Position numbers and translations under genes: made by a program. The notes beneath the pieces are model-generated. The model saw only the letters and a list, made by a program, of their open reading frames with translations. It searched no databases and was not told the origin of the DNA. Below, in pieces: positions 1-8,622 of a stretch of 58,431 bases of DNA (position 1 is its first letter; the number at the start of each line of letters is the position of its first letter). The DNA comes from Burkholderiales bacterium. Lineage in GTDB: Bacteria > Pseudomonadota > Gammaproteobacteria > Burkholderiales > Burkholderiaceae. Location of the stretch: contig JAJTAZ010000018.1 in NCBI GenBank assembly GCA_021287185.1, positions 1 to 58,431 on the forward strand. The letters run 5' to 3'.

Positions 1-55
1 GGTTGTATACCATGCCATCGGCTAAACTGAGTTGGGTGAGGTGCTTGATGCTCAT
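1..55 (-). CDS. 5' end of an unidentified gene leaving the window
   Basis: An ATG whose first base is at 55 opens a frame on the minus strand that stays open to the window edge, giving an N-terminus MSIKHLTQLSLADGMVYN. It lies 62 bases downstream of the stop of the KirBac channel gene and on the same strand. Only 18 residues are visible and the ribosome-binding site is weak (AAGAAAC a few bases upstream), so no family can be named. It could be the start of a real gene or a chance open frame. Confidence 0.35.
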   Translation of the reverse strand, partial: MSIKHLTQLSLADGMVYN

Positions 56-116
56 GTTCGTTTCTTGGTGTGTGTCGTTGGGTTGTGCGTATTATCTCAT
101 ATCGGATGGGGTTTAA

Positions 117-1118
117 TTAGTAGGGGTGCAAAGGTTTCATATCGGCAAATCGCTCGTACCAACGCACATCTTTGTGGTGGTACGTGTGGCGTGCATTGAT
201 ACTTTGTGCAAGGGTTTCATCTGTCCCCTCTAAAATAACGACAAACGAAAAATCGGCTTGTGCCCAATCTTCAGCGGTCATACCATAAAGCGGACTGTTT
301 TTATTGATTGGATGCATAATCGTCCAATTCAGAACGAACAACGGATTGGATTTGTGCCGCAAGGTCAATTCTGTGAAGCGACGGAAACTGTGCCCTTCTG
401 CATTGATTTCTGTGCGCACCAGCCAAAGTTTGGCTTGTGCACCATTGATGTGGTTATGGCGCTCATTGGCAACCCGCGTCATCCACATCATTTGCCCTTC
501 GTGTCGTCCAACGACTGCATTTTTGGCAAAAATGATGCGCGCGCTCGGACGCGCAAAACGCGCAAAAACCAGACCCGTAATCACCGCCGAGAACAACAAT
601 CCCGTAAATGACTCGACCATGGCAATGGTGTGTGCGTAAAAACTGACGGGATGCATATTGCCATAGCCCACTGTAGCAAAGGTTTCCACCGAAAAAAAGA
701 ATACAAACCACGGTTTGCCCACGGGAATATTGGAGATGCCCTCTATTTTAAAGGCATACAGGGTGGCGAACACCAAATTCACACTGAAGAAAAAAATCGC
801 CGACCACAAGATAAAACGCCACCACGAACTGGTCATGCTCGCGTGATAAAAGTCCTGCCACATCGATTGACGTTTGGTCAAAGCCAGCACTTCTCGATTG
901 GCGACTTTGAGTCGGCTCAATTGATACTCACCTTGAACTGCCGTATGGGTTGGTTGTGGTTGTGCTTCTGTCGAGGCTGAGTGGGTTTGAGGTGTGTTTT
1001 GCGGTGGTGAAAAGCTCGCATCATTGCGCCGAGAGTTGACCCGTGGCGAAGTGGGAAAACGTTTCGCCCCGTTGTCTGGTGTTGTTTCGTGGTGTTTATT
1101 TGGGTTAAATTGCGTCAT
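117..1118 (-). CDS. KirBac-type inward-rectifier potassium channel
   Basis: 333 residues. Residues 1-60 are a polar, Pro/Thr-rich cytoplasmic tail, longer than usual for the family. A first membrane helix lies at about 100-123, followed by a pore loop with the potassium selectivity filter TVGYG at 149-153 and a second helix at about 160-187. The remainder is the cytoplasmic immunoglobulin-like domain typical of prokaryotic Kir channels, with EGTDETLAQ near the C-terminus. The protein should form a tetrameric K+ channel in the inner membrane. The gene follows icd on the same strand but is separated from it by a strong terminator, so it is probably transcribed on its own. The physiological role cannot be told from context. 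Confidence 0.9.
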   Translation of the reverse strand: MTQFNPNKHHETTPDNGAKRFPTSPRVNSRRNDASFSPPQNTPQTHSASTEAQPQPTHTAVQGEYQLSRLKVANREVLALTKRQSMWQDFYHASMTSSWWRFILWSAIFFFSVNLVFATLYAFKIEGISNIPVGKPWFVFFFSVETFATVGYGNMHPVSFYAHTIAMVESFTGLLFSAVITGLVFARFARPSARIIFAKNAVVGRHEGQMMWMTRVANERHNHINGAQAKLWLVRTEINAEGHSFRRFTELTLRHKSNPLFVLNWTIMHPINKNSPLYGMTAEDWAQADFSFVVILEGTDETLAQSINARHTYHHKDVRWYERFADMKPLHPY

Positions 1119-1126
1119 GGTGATAT

Positions 1127-1157
1127 AAAAAAGGCAGTCTTTACAGACTGCCTTTTT
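1127..1157 (-). terminator. Rho-independent terminator after icd
   Basis: A 10-bp perfect stem, AAGGCAGTCT (1131-1140) with AGACTGCCTT (1145-1154), closes a 4-base loop and is flanked by A-run and T-run. It sits 36 bases after the icd stop codon. The runs on both sides would let it work in either direction. It also insulates the KirBac gene. Confidence 0.9.
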
Positions 1158-1192
1158 GCTTGTACGTCACAATACAGCAGTCAACCACATGA

Positions 1193-2440
1193 TTACATGT
1201 TGTTAATCATTTCTTGACCAAATTGTGAGCAAGACACTTGAGTCGCACCTTCCATTAAACGTGCAAAGTCATAAGTGACTTTTTTCGCATCGATGGATTT
1301 GGCCATACTCGCCAAAATCAAGTCCGCTGCTTCCACCCAGCCCATGTGGCGCAACATCATTTCCGCCGACAAGATTTCTGAACCTGGGTTCACATAGTCT
1401 TTACCCGCATATTTAGGCGCAGTACCGTGGGTTGCTTCGAACATCGCCACAGTGTCTGATAAGTTTGCACCTGGAGCAATGCCAATCCCACCGACTTGCG
1501 CCGCCAATGCATCAGAAATATAATCGCCGTTCAAGTTCAAAGTCGCAATCACGTCATACTCGTTTGGACGCAAGAGGATTTGTTGCAAGAACGCGTCGGC
1601 AATCGAGTCTTTAATCACGATGTCACCGTGTGGGGCTTTAACCACCATCCAAGGACCACCGTCCAAATACTCTGCACCAAACTCTTGTTCCGCCACTTCA
1701 TAAGCGGTTTTCGCAAACAAACCTTCGGTGAATTTCATGATATTGCCTTTGTGGACAATGGTCACCGATGAGCGTTTATTGTCAATCGCGTACTGAATCG
1801 CTTTGCGTACCAAACGCGTTGTGCCTTCAATCGACACAGGTTTGACACCAATGCCTGAAGTTTCTGGGAAACGAATTTTGGTCACGCCCATCTCTTCGAG
1901 CAAGAATTTAATCACTTTTTGTGCTTTTTCAGATTTGGCTTCCCATTCCACGCCTGCGTAGATGTCTTCAGAGTTTTCACGGAAAATCACCATATCGATT
2001 TTTTCTGGATGCTTCACAGGTGACGGCACACCAGTGAAGTATTGTACAGGACGCAAGCACACATACAAATCGAGTTCTTGACGCAAAGCCACGTTCAAAG
2101 AACGGATACCGCCACCAATCGGCGTGGTCAATGGCCCTTTGATGGAAACCACATAATCACGTAAAATTTCCATGGTTTCAGCAGGCAACCACACATCTGG
2201 GCCGTAAATTTTGGTCGATTTTTCACCTGCATAAATTTCCATCCAGTGAATTTTGCGTTCACCGTTATAGGCTTTTGCCACGGCCGCATCCACCACTTTG
2301 AGCATCACAGGGGTAATGTCAAAACCTGTACCATCACCTTCGATATAAGGGATAATTGGGTTGTTCGGTACATTTAAACTAAAATCTGCGTTGACTGTAA
2401 TTTTTTCGCCACCTGCGGGAATTTGAACGTGCTGGTACAT
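1193..2440 (-). CDS. icd: NADP-dependent isocitrate dehydrogenase
   Basis: 415 residues, about the size of the E. coli enzyme (416). It oxidatively decarboxylates isocitrate to 2-oxoglutarate in the TCA cycle in the cytoplasm. The substrate loop GGGIRSLN has Ser114 (equivalent to the phosphorylatable Ser113 of E. coli), Asn116, Arg120 and Arg130. Further family signatures are IEGDGTG near the N-terminus, [12 protein letters not shown], and a C-terminal [11 protein letters not shown] adenine-binding stretch. Transcribed alone from the 2441-2677 intergenic region and ended by the hairpin at 1127-1157. Several palindromes lie in the upstream region (listed separately). The divergent neighbour is an RluE-like gene, which also sits next to icd in E. 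coli. Confidence 0.97.
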   Translation of the reverse strand: MYQHVQIPAGGEKITVNADFSLNVPNNPIIPYIEGDGTGFDITPVMLKVVDAAVAKAYNGERKIHWMEIYAGEKSTKIYGPDVWLPAETMEILRDYVVSIKGPLTTPIGGGIRSLNVALRQELDLYVCLRPVQYFTGVPSPVKHPEKIDMVIFRENSEDIYAGVEWEAKSEKAQKVIKFLLEEMGVTKIRFPETSGIGVKPVSIEGTTRLVRKAIQYAIDNKRSSVTIVHKGNIMKFTEGLFAKTAYEVAEQEFGAEYLDGGPWMVVKAPHGDIVIKDSIADAFLQQILLRPNEYDVIATLNLNGDYISDALAAQVGGIGIAPGANLSDTVAMFEATHGTAPKYAGKDYVNPGSEILSAEMMLRHMGWVEAADLILASMAKSIDAKKVTYDFARLMEGATQVSCSQFGQEMINNM

Positions 2441-2531
2441 AACTGCTCCTGTTGGTTGATGATGGATGACATCCTTTGGGATTCAATGGTGTTTTGGCCG
2501 CTTTTTGAGGGGTGAACACCATTGAAATTTA

Positions 2532-2547
2532 AGTCTTGTATAAGACT
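2532..2547. promoter_or_regulatory. Palindrome upstream of icd, possible operator
   Basis: AGTCTT (2532-2537), a 4-base spacer GTAT and AAGACT (2542-2547) form a perfect 6+4+6 dyad about 92 bases upstream of the icd start. Short TCTT-TATA-AAGA dyads are the sort of site bound by GntR-type regulators of central metabolism. That link is inference and no regulator gene for it is in the window. Confidence 0.4.
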
Positions 2548-2583
2548 GATGCAAGCCGCATTATGCCTGATTTTTTTTGTGGA

Positions 2584-2602
2584 TGCACCCCATTTAGGTG
2601 CA
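2584..2602. promoter_or_regulatory. Inverted repeat in the icd/rluE-like intergenic region
   Basis: TGCACC (2584-2589) and GGTGCA (2597-2602) are perfect inverted repeats with a 7-base spacer. It could be an operator or a weak RNA hairpin for either divergent gene. Confidence 0.25.
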
Positions 2603-2627
2603 AAATATCAATAATTTTTTGCCATTT

Positions 2628-2643
2628 ATCAGGTACACCTGAT
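2628..2643. promoter_or_regulatory. Perfect 7+2+7 palindrome before the rluE-like gene
   Basis: ATCAGGT-AC-ACCTGAT spans 2628-2643, about 50 bases before the ATG of the pseudouridine synthase gene and between the two divergent genes. A 7-bp half-site with a 2-base centre suggests a dimeric regulator. No candidate protein can be assigned. Confidence 0.35.
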
Positions 2644-2692
2644 GTTTTGCATGAATCTGCCTTGAGTTTTTAGATGATTGAAAGCGATTTGT

Positions 2693-3325
2693 ATGCTGTT
2701 GTTGTTAAATAAACCTTTCGGCGTGATTTGCCAATTTTCGCCACACGACAAACACCCCACTTTAGCAGACCATGTGAGCGTACCCGCAGTGTATCCTGCG
2801 GGGCGATTGGATACCGATTCCGAGGGACTGGTTGTGCTGACCGACGATGGCCAACTCCAACATCAAATCGCCCATCCTTTGCACAAAAAAACGAAAGTCT
2901 ATTGCGTCCAAGTCGAAGGCGAGCCTTCTGAGGATGCGTGTGCACAATTGCGCCAAGGCGTATTACTGAACGATGGCATGACTGCACCCTGCTCTGTCGA
3001 ATCAATTGACGAACCTGAATGGCTGTGGCCACGCCGTCCACCCATACGCGAACGCAAAGCCATTCCCACCCATTGGCTAAAAATCACCTTAACCGAAGGA
3101 CGCAACCGCCAAGTGCGACGCATGACTGCGGCAGTTGGTCGTCCCACTCTACGCTTAATTCGCACCCACGTTGGCGACTATAGCCTGTGGTCAACGCCCA
3201 CGCAAACCTTACTTGAATTGGGGCATTGGCTGTATATTGATGACAAACCTTCTCCCCAAATGACCCAATCGCGGCAGATGAAGGTAAAATACCCAAGAAC
3301 ATTTAGTCAAAGACGCCCACGATGA
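2693..3325 (+). CDS. rluE: 23S rRNA pseudouridine synthase, RluE-like (RsuA family)
   Basis: 210 residues from ATG 2693. The same frame could start at TTG 2678, but ATG 2693 begins right at the conserved MLLLLNKPFGV. The protein carries the RsuA/RluB/E/F catalytic motif GRLDTDSEGLVVLT, in which the Asp of RLD is the nucleophile, and the late motif EGRNRQVRRMTAAVG. There is no N-terminal S4 domain, as in RluE (217 residues in E. coli). It isomerises a uridine in 23S rRNA. The neighbourhood with icd supports RluE over RluB/F. Its stop overlaps the start of the next gene by four bases, so the two are translationally coupled. Confidence 0.85.
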   Translation: MLLLLNKPFGVICQFSPHDKHPTLADHVSVPAVYPAGRLDTDSEGLVVLTDDGQLQHQIAHPLHKKTKVYCVQVEGEPSEDACAQLRQGVLLNDGMTAPCSVESIDEPEWLWPRRPPIRERKAIPTHWLKITLTEGRNRQVRRMTAAVGRPTLRLIRTHVGDYSLWSTPTQTLLELGHWLYIDDKPSPQMTQSRQMKVKYPRTFSQRRPR

Positions 3326-4143
3326 ACGACATAGAACCCCAACCCCATCGCGCCAGCAGCGTGTATTACGCCATCGGCAGTGCACCAGAACCCGCGCGCT
3401 TGCGCTTATCGGGCTTATACGCTGTGCATCGTAAGTGGTGTGATGCCGCTAACTCTAAAGACAATCATCAAGCCGTGACCACACTGAATTGGTGGCATCA
3501 TGAATTGGAAGTCTGTCAAAAAGCACAAACCAGCCATCCCGCCCTACGCACCATGCAATCTGAACTATGGCGACCCGAATGCGCCAACGCTTTGCAACAC
3601 CTCCTACATGGACACATGCACTGGCATCATCTGAATCGCGTGGAAAATTTAGAGCAGCTACAACCAACCATTGACGCCATCGGTGGCCAATTGGCAAATA
3701 TTTGGTTGCTGATTTGCGGTTCAGAAGCCCCTGTGTCCTACATACAATCGGCGGGACGTGCTTTATGGTGGATAGACCAATTACGTCACTTGGGACACAA
3801 TCTCTCGAACGAGCGTGTATGGATACCGATGCAATGGCTCAAAGAATGCGACCTGCCCGCACATATTTTATTAAATACAGACCTGCCCGCGGATGAGCGC
3901 GCACAGCGCTTGGCTTTGTTGGTTCAAAAAATCATTTCGCAAGCCAACGTCGAATGCCAAACCTACCACGAACAATATGCGTTATTGGATGACGATCAGA
4001 CCAAACTTGTGCGCAGTTGGCATGTGTTGATGCAACTGCGCACCGATTTATTACACACCATTCGCACCGAACCAGAGGAATTGTTCAAAGGTTTAGTCAG
4101 TATTGCCCCTTTGCGCAAGTGGTGGCGCGTGGTGCGGACATAG
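3322..4143 (+). CDS. Degenerate squalene/phytoene-synthase-like protein
   Basis: 273 residues, coupled to the rluE-like gene by an ATGA overlap. The whole length follows the trans-prenyl synthase (HpnD/CrtB) fold in order: SSVYYAIGSAPEPARLRLSGLYAV near the N-terminus (family SSFYYAF..P..RR.AI.A.YAF), LNWWHHELE and SHPALRTM, a central helix, and a C-terminal APLRKWWRVVR. Both metal-binding aspartate motifs are lost: the first (family DDVVD) reads HRKWCDAANS and the second (family IIRDVGED) reads QLRHLGHN. Prenyl-diphosphate chemistry is therefore unlikely. It may be a pseudoenzyme with another role, or a decaying gene, although the frame is intact. The family call comes from motif order and is moderately sure; the function is unknown. 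Confidence 0.65.
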   Translation: MNDIEPQPHRASSVYYAIGSAPEPARLRLSGLYAVHRKWCDAANSKDNHQAVTTLNWWHHELEVCQKAQTSHPALRTMQSELWRPECANALQHLLHGHMHWHHLNRVENLEQLQPTIDAIGGQLANIWLLICGSEAPVSYIQSAGRALWWIDQLRHLGHNLSNERVWIPMQWLKECDLPAHILLNTDLPADERAQRLALLVQKIISQANVECQTYHEQYALLDDDQTKLVRSWHVLMQLRTDLLHTIRTEPEELFKGLVSIAPLRKWWRVVRT

Positions 4144-4234
4144 TCATTGATAATTCTGTACCGTCGGTATTGTTATTGACCAATTTATTTCGCGTCACAC
4201 CCACCGCAATACATCAACACTCAGAAAAATCACA

Positions 4235-4271
4235 ATTTGTTTATCATCAGCGGTATTATTCTGATACAAAT
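4235..4271. promoter_or_regulatory. Imperfect dyad upstream of the LysR gene
   Basis: ATTTGTTTATCATCAG (4235-4250) and CTGATACAAAT (4261-4271) face each other about 30 bases before the regulator start. LysR-type proteins usually bind such dyads at their own promoter, so autoregulation is plausible. This is inference from position and symmetry only. Confidence 0.3.
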
Positions 4272-4297
4272 TTTTGTGATTATTCAATTGAGACTCC

Positions 4298-5287
4298 ATG
4301 AGAAACCTCACACTCAGGCAAGTCCGCACCTTTATTAGTGTGGCAGAGCACTTGCATTTTCACCGCGCCGCGCAAGCGCTAAATCTAACTGCAGCGGCGG
4401 TCTCCTTACAAATCAAACAGTTAGAAGACGACATCGGGATGCCTTTGTTTGAACGTAAAGGCAAACACATTTCGTTGACTACCGCTGGCGAATATATGCT
4501 GGTCTATGCGCAACGCATGACGTCGGTGTTGCGCGAAGCACAAGATGTATTCTCACACATCAACCGCATCGAAGGTGGACGTTTGACTGTGGGTTTGGTG
4601 GGAACCGCTAAGTATTTTGTTCCGCACATTTTGTCAAGATTTCGAGCTGAGCATCCAAAAGTTGATATTTCACTTTTTTTGTCAAACCGCGAAGGACTGC
4701 TCAAAGCCTTGCAAGAGCACAAAGTGGATTTGGCCATCATGGGTTGTCCACCGCGTGAATTGTCTGCACGCGCCGAGCCTTTTGCTTTGCATCCTTTGGT
4801 TCTGGTCGCCTCTCCTTCACATCCTTTGGCACGACAAGGTAAACTGCCTGTATCGGCATTGGAGGGTGAGGATTTTATCATCCGCGAAATTGGCTCAGGT
4901 TGCCGCCGCGCGGTCGAGCAGTTTCTCTCAACCCATCCCATCAATCCACATATCACGATGGAAATCCCCAATAACGAAACCATCAAGCAGGCAGTTATAG
5001 CGGGTATGGGGATGAGCATCATGTCCTTGCATACCATCGGTTTAGAATTGCAAAACAATCTGCTCACCATCATTGATATGGAACATCTACCCATCATGCG
5101 TACTTGGCATGTGGTGCATTTACAATCAAAAGTCCTGTCATTGGCGGCGGAAGCCCTGCGTTACTATCTATTGGAACAAGGTGAAGCCTATTTTGCCAAC
5201 GATGCGGTGTTTTCTCAGCACACATTCGCTGAACATTCGGCACAATTGATTGAAACTTCAAAAACCCTGACTTCCTTCACTAAATAA
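4298..5287 (+). CDS. LysR-type transcriptional regulator, CbbR-like
   Basis: 329 residues. An N-terminal winged helix-turn-helix (residues 5-62; FHRAAQALNLTAAAVSLQIKQLE) is followed by a substrate-binding domain. The effector domain reads like CbbR along its length: VGLVGTAKYFVPHILSRF, NREGLLKAL, LAIMGCPPREL, the stretch NNETIKQAVIAGMGMSIMSL and LHTIGLEL. CbbR normally stands divergent to Calvin-cycle genes and senses metabolites such as NADPH or RuBP. Here it lies 234 bases upstream of, and parallel to, the hydrogenase operon, with no cbb gene in the window. It is the only regulator beside the operon, so it is the best candidate to control hydrogenase expression (inference). Confidence 0.85.
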   Translation: MRNLTLRQVRTFISVAEHLHFHRAAQALNLTAAAVSLQIKQLEDDIGMPLFERKGKHISLTTAGEYMLVYAQRMTSVLREAQDVFSHINRIEGGRLTVGLVGTAKYFVPHILSRFRAEHPKVDISLFLSNREGLLKALQEHKVDLAIMGCPPRELSARAEPFALHPLVLVASPSHPLARQGKLPVSALEGEDFIIREIGSGCRRAVEQFLSTHPINPHITMEIPNNETIKQAVIAGMGMSIMSLHTIGLELQNNLLTIIDMEHLPIMRTWHVVHLQSKVLSLAAEALRYYLLEQGEAYFANDAVFSQHTFAEHSAQLIETSKTLTSFTK

Positions 5288-5308
5288 GATACTCGTTTCC
5301 ATATTGTG

Positions 5309-5327
5309 TGTTAATTTTTTCTTAACA
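5309..5327 (+). terminator. Weak AT-only hairpin after the LysR gene
   Basis: TGTTAA (5309-5314) pairs with TTAACA (5322-5327) around a T-rich loop, 22 bases after the regulator stop. The stem is short and mostly A-T, so it is a weak terminator at best. Confidence 0.25.
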
Positions 5328-5439
5328 TCATAGTAAATATAATTAACTATCTTTATCTCCAAAAAGAGTATTATCAAAACCGTAGGCATCTATGCGCATC
5401 CATGAAATGTAAATATCAAATATGAAGTAATGTATATCA

Positions 5440-5451
5440 TTTATCGATAAA
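5440..5451. promoter_or_regulatory. Palindrome in the hydrogenase promoter region
   Basis: TTTATCGATAAA is a perfect 12-bp palindrome about 70 bases before the hoxK start, in a very A/T-rich 234-bp intergenic stretch (5288-5521). It is a candidate binding site for the adjacent LysR regulator or another factor. I could not find a convincing sigma-54 site (TGGCAC-N5-TTGCA), which the related Cupriavidus MBH promoter uses. Confidence 0.35.
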
Positions 5452-5521
5452 ACGATGTCTTGCCCACTACTTTTAGGTCGCTCAATACCCAACAATCAGA
5501 AGTTAACTTTCGAGGTGAATT

Positions 5522-6613
5522 ATGGAGACTTTTTACGACGTTATGAAACGACAAGGCATTTCACGCCGTAGTTTCTTAAAGTTTTGTTCGTTAACCACTG
5601 CGGCGTTGGGGCTAAACCCCAGTTTCGCACCACGCATCGCACACGCGATGGAAACCAAGCCTCGTATTCCTGTATTGTGGTTACATGGACTGGAATGCAC
5701 CTGCTGCTCAGAATCATTTATCCGCTCAGCGCATCCTTTGGCAAAAGACGTGGTGCTCTCCATGATTTCTTTGGATTATGATGACACATTAATGGCATCG
5801 GCAGGTCACCAAGCCGAAGCCATTTTGGAAGAAATCATGACCAAATATAAAGGCAACTACATATTAGCGGTTGAAGGCAATCCGCCTTTGAATCAAGACG
5901 GTATGAGTTGTATCATCGGTGGTAAACCTTTCCTCGAACAGCTCAAGCGCGTGGCTGCCGATGCCAAAGCGGTAGTCTCTTGGGGCTCATGTGCTTCTTG
6001 GGGCTGTGTGCAAGCAGCAAAACCAAATCCAACGCAAGCCACGCCTGTGCATAAAGTCATCAGCGGTAAACCCATTATCAAAGTACCAGGATGCCCTCCG
6101 ATTGCCGAGGTCATGACGGGCGTGATTACCTATATGCTGACCTTTGACAAAATTCCTGAACTTGACCGTCAAGGTCGTCCAAAAATGTTCTACAGCCAAC
6201 GTATTCATGATAAATGCTATCGCCGTCCGCACTTTGATGCAGGTCAGTTTGTGGAAAGTTGGGACGATGCCTCAGCGCGCAAAGGTTATTGCCTCTACAA
6301 AATGGGCTGCAAAGGCCCAACCACCTACAATGCCTGCTCGACTGTGATGTGGAATGAAGGCACGAGTTTCCCCATCAAAGCTGGTCACGGCTGTATCGGC
6401 TGCTCTGAAGATGGTTTCTGGGACAAAGGCTCCTTCTATGACCGCTTGACCACCATCAACCAATTTGGCATTGAAGGCAATGCCGATAAAATCGGTGGCA
6501 CAGTCGCAGCAGTGGCAGGTGCAGCGGTAGCGGCACATGCGGCGGCTTCGATGATTAAGCGCGCTTCGCAAGCCAAAGAACAAAAAACGCACGATGAACA
6601 TGTCTCTAAATAA
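5522..6613 (+). CDS. hoxK: Membrane-bound [NiFe]-hydrogenase small subunit, O2-tolerant type
   Basis: 363 residues. A Tat signal with twin arginines RRSFLK at 15-20 is followed by a hydrophobic stretch and cleavage near 42. Proximal-cluster ligands are Cys59, 61, 62, 157, 162 and 191, that is all six cysteines of the 4Fe-3S cluster that marks O2-tolerant group 1d enzymes (standard enzymes have Gly in place of two of them). Other ligands are His229, Cys232, 257 and 263 for the distal cluster and Cys272, 291 and 294 for the medial cluster. A C-terminal hydrophobic helix (about 325-346) anchors the enzyme in the membrane on the periplasmic side. It passes electrons from the NiFe site to the cytochrome b HoxZ. 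First gene of the operon; RBS GAGG precedes the ATG. Confidence 0.97.
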   Translation: METFYDVMKRQGISRRSFLKFCSLTTAALGLNPSFAPRIAHAMETKPRIPVLWLHGLECTCCSESFIRSAHPLAKDVVLSMISLDYDDTLMASAGHQAEAILEEIMTKYKGNYILAVEGNPPLNQDGMSCIIGGKPFLEQLKRVAADAKAVVSWGSCASWGCVQAAKPNPTQATPVHKVISGKPIIKVPGCPPIAEVMTGVITYMLTFDKIPELDRQGRPKMFYSQRIHDKCYRRPHFDAGQFVESWDDASARKGYCLYKMGCKGPTTYNACSTVMWNEGTSFPIKAGHGCIGCSEDGFWDKGSFYDRLTTINQFGIEGNADKIGGTVAAVAGAAVAAHAAASMIKRASQAKEQKTHDEHVSK

Positions 6614-6648
6614 CAAATTAACAAATAAAGAATATTTAAGGAAATAAC

Positions 6649-8514
6649 ATGGCTACCTCAACCACTATGAGCACTCAAGGATTTAATTTGGATAACAGCG
6701 GACGCCGCATTGTTGTGGATCCCGTTACGCGCATTGAAGGACACATGCGTTGCGAAGTCAATGTTGACAGCAACAACATCATTCGCAACGCGGTATCCAC
6801 AGGCACCATGTGGCGCGGGCTTGAAGTGATTTTAAAAGGACGCGACCCTCGTGATGCATGGGCGTTCGTGGAGCGTATTTGCGGCGTGTGCACAGGTTGT
6901 CACGCCCTGACTTCAGTGCGCGCAGTTGAAGATGCGCTCGGCATTAAAATCCCACCCAATGCACACCTTATTCGTGAAATTATGGCAAAAACCCTGCAAG
7001 TCCACGACCATGCGGTGCATTTTTATCATTTACATGCCTTGGACTGGGTGGATGTGGTCTCTGCATTGTCAGCTGATCCGAAGAAAACCTCGGACTTGCA
7101 ACAACTTGTGTCCCCTTCCCACCCCAATTCATCGGCAGGATACTTCCGCGATATTCAAAATCGTTTGAAAAAATTTGTTGAATCAGGTCAACTCGGGCCG
7201 TTTATGAATGGCTACTGGGGCAGTAAAGCTTATGTTTTGCCGCCAGAGGCCAATTTGATGGCGGTGACACATTACCTTGAAGCACTTGATTTGCAAAAAG
7301 AATGGGTTAAAGTTCATACGATTTTGGGCGGTAAAAATCCGCATCCAAACTATCTTGTCGGTGGGGTGCCGTGCGCGATTAACCTCGATGGTGACTTAGC
7401 AGCGGGCGCACCACTGAATATGGAACGTCTGAACTTCATTCAGGCACGTATCCAAGAGATGATTACCTTTAATAACAACGTCTATATCCCTGACGTATTG
7501 GCAATTGGTACTTTGTACAAACAAGCAGGTTGGCTGCATGGCGGCGGCTTATCTGCCACCAACGTGGCTGACTATGGCACGTATGAAAAAGTTGCGTACG
7601 ATAAATCCACACAACAATTACCAGGTGGGGCAATTTTGAATGGTAATTGGGATGAAATTCACGAAATTGATCCACGCGATCCCGAGCAGGTGCAGGAATT
7701 TGTCACCCATTCTTGGTACAAATACCCCGATGAAACCAAAGGTTTGCATCCATGGGATGGCATCACGGAGCCGAACTATGAGTTGGGTCAAAATACCAAA
7801 GGCTCACGTACGCGCATTGAAGAAATTGACGAATCTGCCAAATATTCATGGATTAAATCACCTCGTTGGCGTGGTCATGCGGTCGAAGTTGGCCCTCTGT
7901 CGCGTTACATCTTGGGCTATGCGCACGCATCCAAAGGCAATAAGTATTGCCAACGTGTGAAAGAACAAGTCGATTTCTCTGCCATGATGATCAACACAGG
8001 TATTCCAAAAGCCTTAGGCATTCCAGAAACCAATTACACTTTAAAACAGTTGTTACCAACCACAATTGGTCGTACTTTAGCGCGCGCGTTGGAAGGTCAG
8101 TATTGCGCAGAAATGATGATGGATGACTTTAATGAGTTGGTTACCAACATCAAAAACGGTGACACCACGACAGCGAATGTCGAAAAATGGGATCCATCAA
8201 CTTGGCCCAAAGAAGCCAAAGGGGTCGGCACTGTCGCCGCGCCGCGCGGTATGCTTGGTCACTGGGTCAAAATCAAAGACGGTAAAATCGAGAACTATCA
8301 ATGTGTTGTCCCAACCACTTGGAACGGCTCACCTCGTGATCCAAAAGGTCAAATCGGCGCATTTGAAGCCAGTTTGATGAACACACCGATGGTTAACCCC
8401 GAACAACCGTTGGAAATCTTGCGTACCTTGCACTCGTTTGATCCGTGTTTGGCCTGCTCAACCCATGTAATGAGCGAGGATGGGCAGGAAATGGCGACCG
8501 TAAAGGTGCGTTAA
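6649..8514 (+). CDS. hoxG: Membrane-bound [NiFe]-hydrogenase large subunit
   Basis: 621 residues holding the NiFe(CN)2CO active site. The L1 motif [10 protein letters not shown] has ligand cysteines Cys78 and Cys81, and the L2 motif DPCLACSTH has Cys600 and Cys603. The final 15 residues after His606 ([15 protein letters not shown]) are the C-terminal extension cut off by HoxM after nickel insertion. Sequence is close to E. coli HyaB over its whole length. It has no signal of its own and is carried through the Tat pathway by HoxK. It lies 35 bases downstream of hoxK with its own RBS (AAGGA). No frameshift or missing ligand. Confidence 0.97.
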   Translation: MATSTTMSTQGFNLDNSGRRIVVDPVTRIEGHMRCEVNVDSNNIIRNAVSTGTMWRGLEVILKGRDPRDAWAFVERICGVCTGCHALTSVRAVEDALGIKIPPNAHLIREIMAKTLQVHDHAVHFYHLHALDWVDVVSALSADPKKTSDLQQLVSPSHPNSSAGYFRDIQNRLKKFVESGQLGPFMNGYWGSKAYVLPPEANLMAVTHYLEALDLQKEWVKVHTILGGKNPHPNYLVGGVPCAINLDGDLAAGAPLNMERLNFIQARIQEMITFNNNVYIPDVLAIGTLYKQAGWLHGGGLSATNVADYGTYEKVAYDKSTQQLPGGAILNGNWDEIHEIDPRDPEQVQEFVTHSWYKYPDETKGLHPWDGITEPNYELGQNTKGSRTRIEEIDESAKYSWIKSPRWRGHAVEVGPLSRYILGYAHASKGNKYCQRVKEQVDFSAMMINTGIPKALGIPETNYTLKQLLPTTIGRTLARALEGQYCAEMMMDDFNELVTNIKNGDTTTANVEKWDPSTWPKEAKGVGTVAAPRGMLGHWVKIKDGKIENYQCVVPTTWNGSPRDPKGQIGAFEASLMNTPMVNPEQPLEILRTLHSFDPCLACSTHVMSEDGQEMATVKVR

Positions 8515-8526
8515 TCGATAGATTAT

Positions 8527-8604
8527 GGTGCTGAGCAGAACTTGTATACCCGCTTGAATTCGCACAGCACCTTTCTACTGTCTTTCATGCTAATTTTTAT
8601 TAGC
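8527..8604 (+). other. Two hairpins between hoxG and hupE
   Basis: GGTGCTG (8527-8533) can pair with CAGCACC about 32 bases downstream. A second, perfect hairpin GCTAAT-TTTT-ATTAGC covers 8589-8604, just before the hupE RBS. Neither is followed by a clear T-run that would end transcription. They may mark mRNA processing or differential stability after the highly expressed structural genes (inference). Confidence 0.35.
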
Positions 8605-8622
8605 TTAAATTGAGGAACCACA

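Noticed and set aside
5288-5521. Sigma-54 promoter before hoxK
   Set aside because: No TGGCAC-N5-TTGC match in either half; TTGC at about 5461 lacks the upstream GG.
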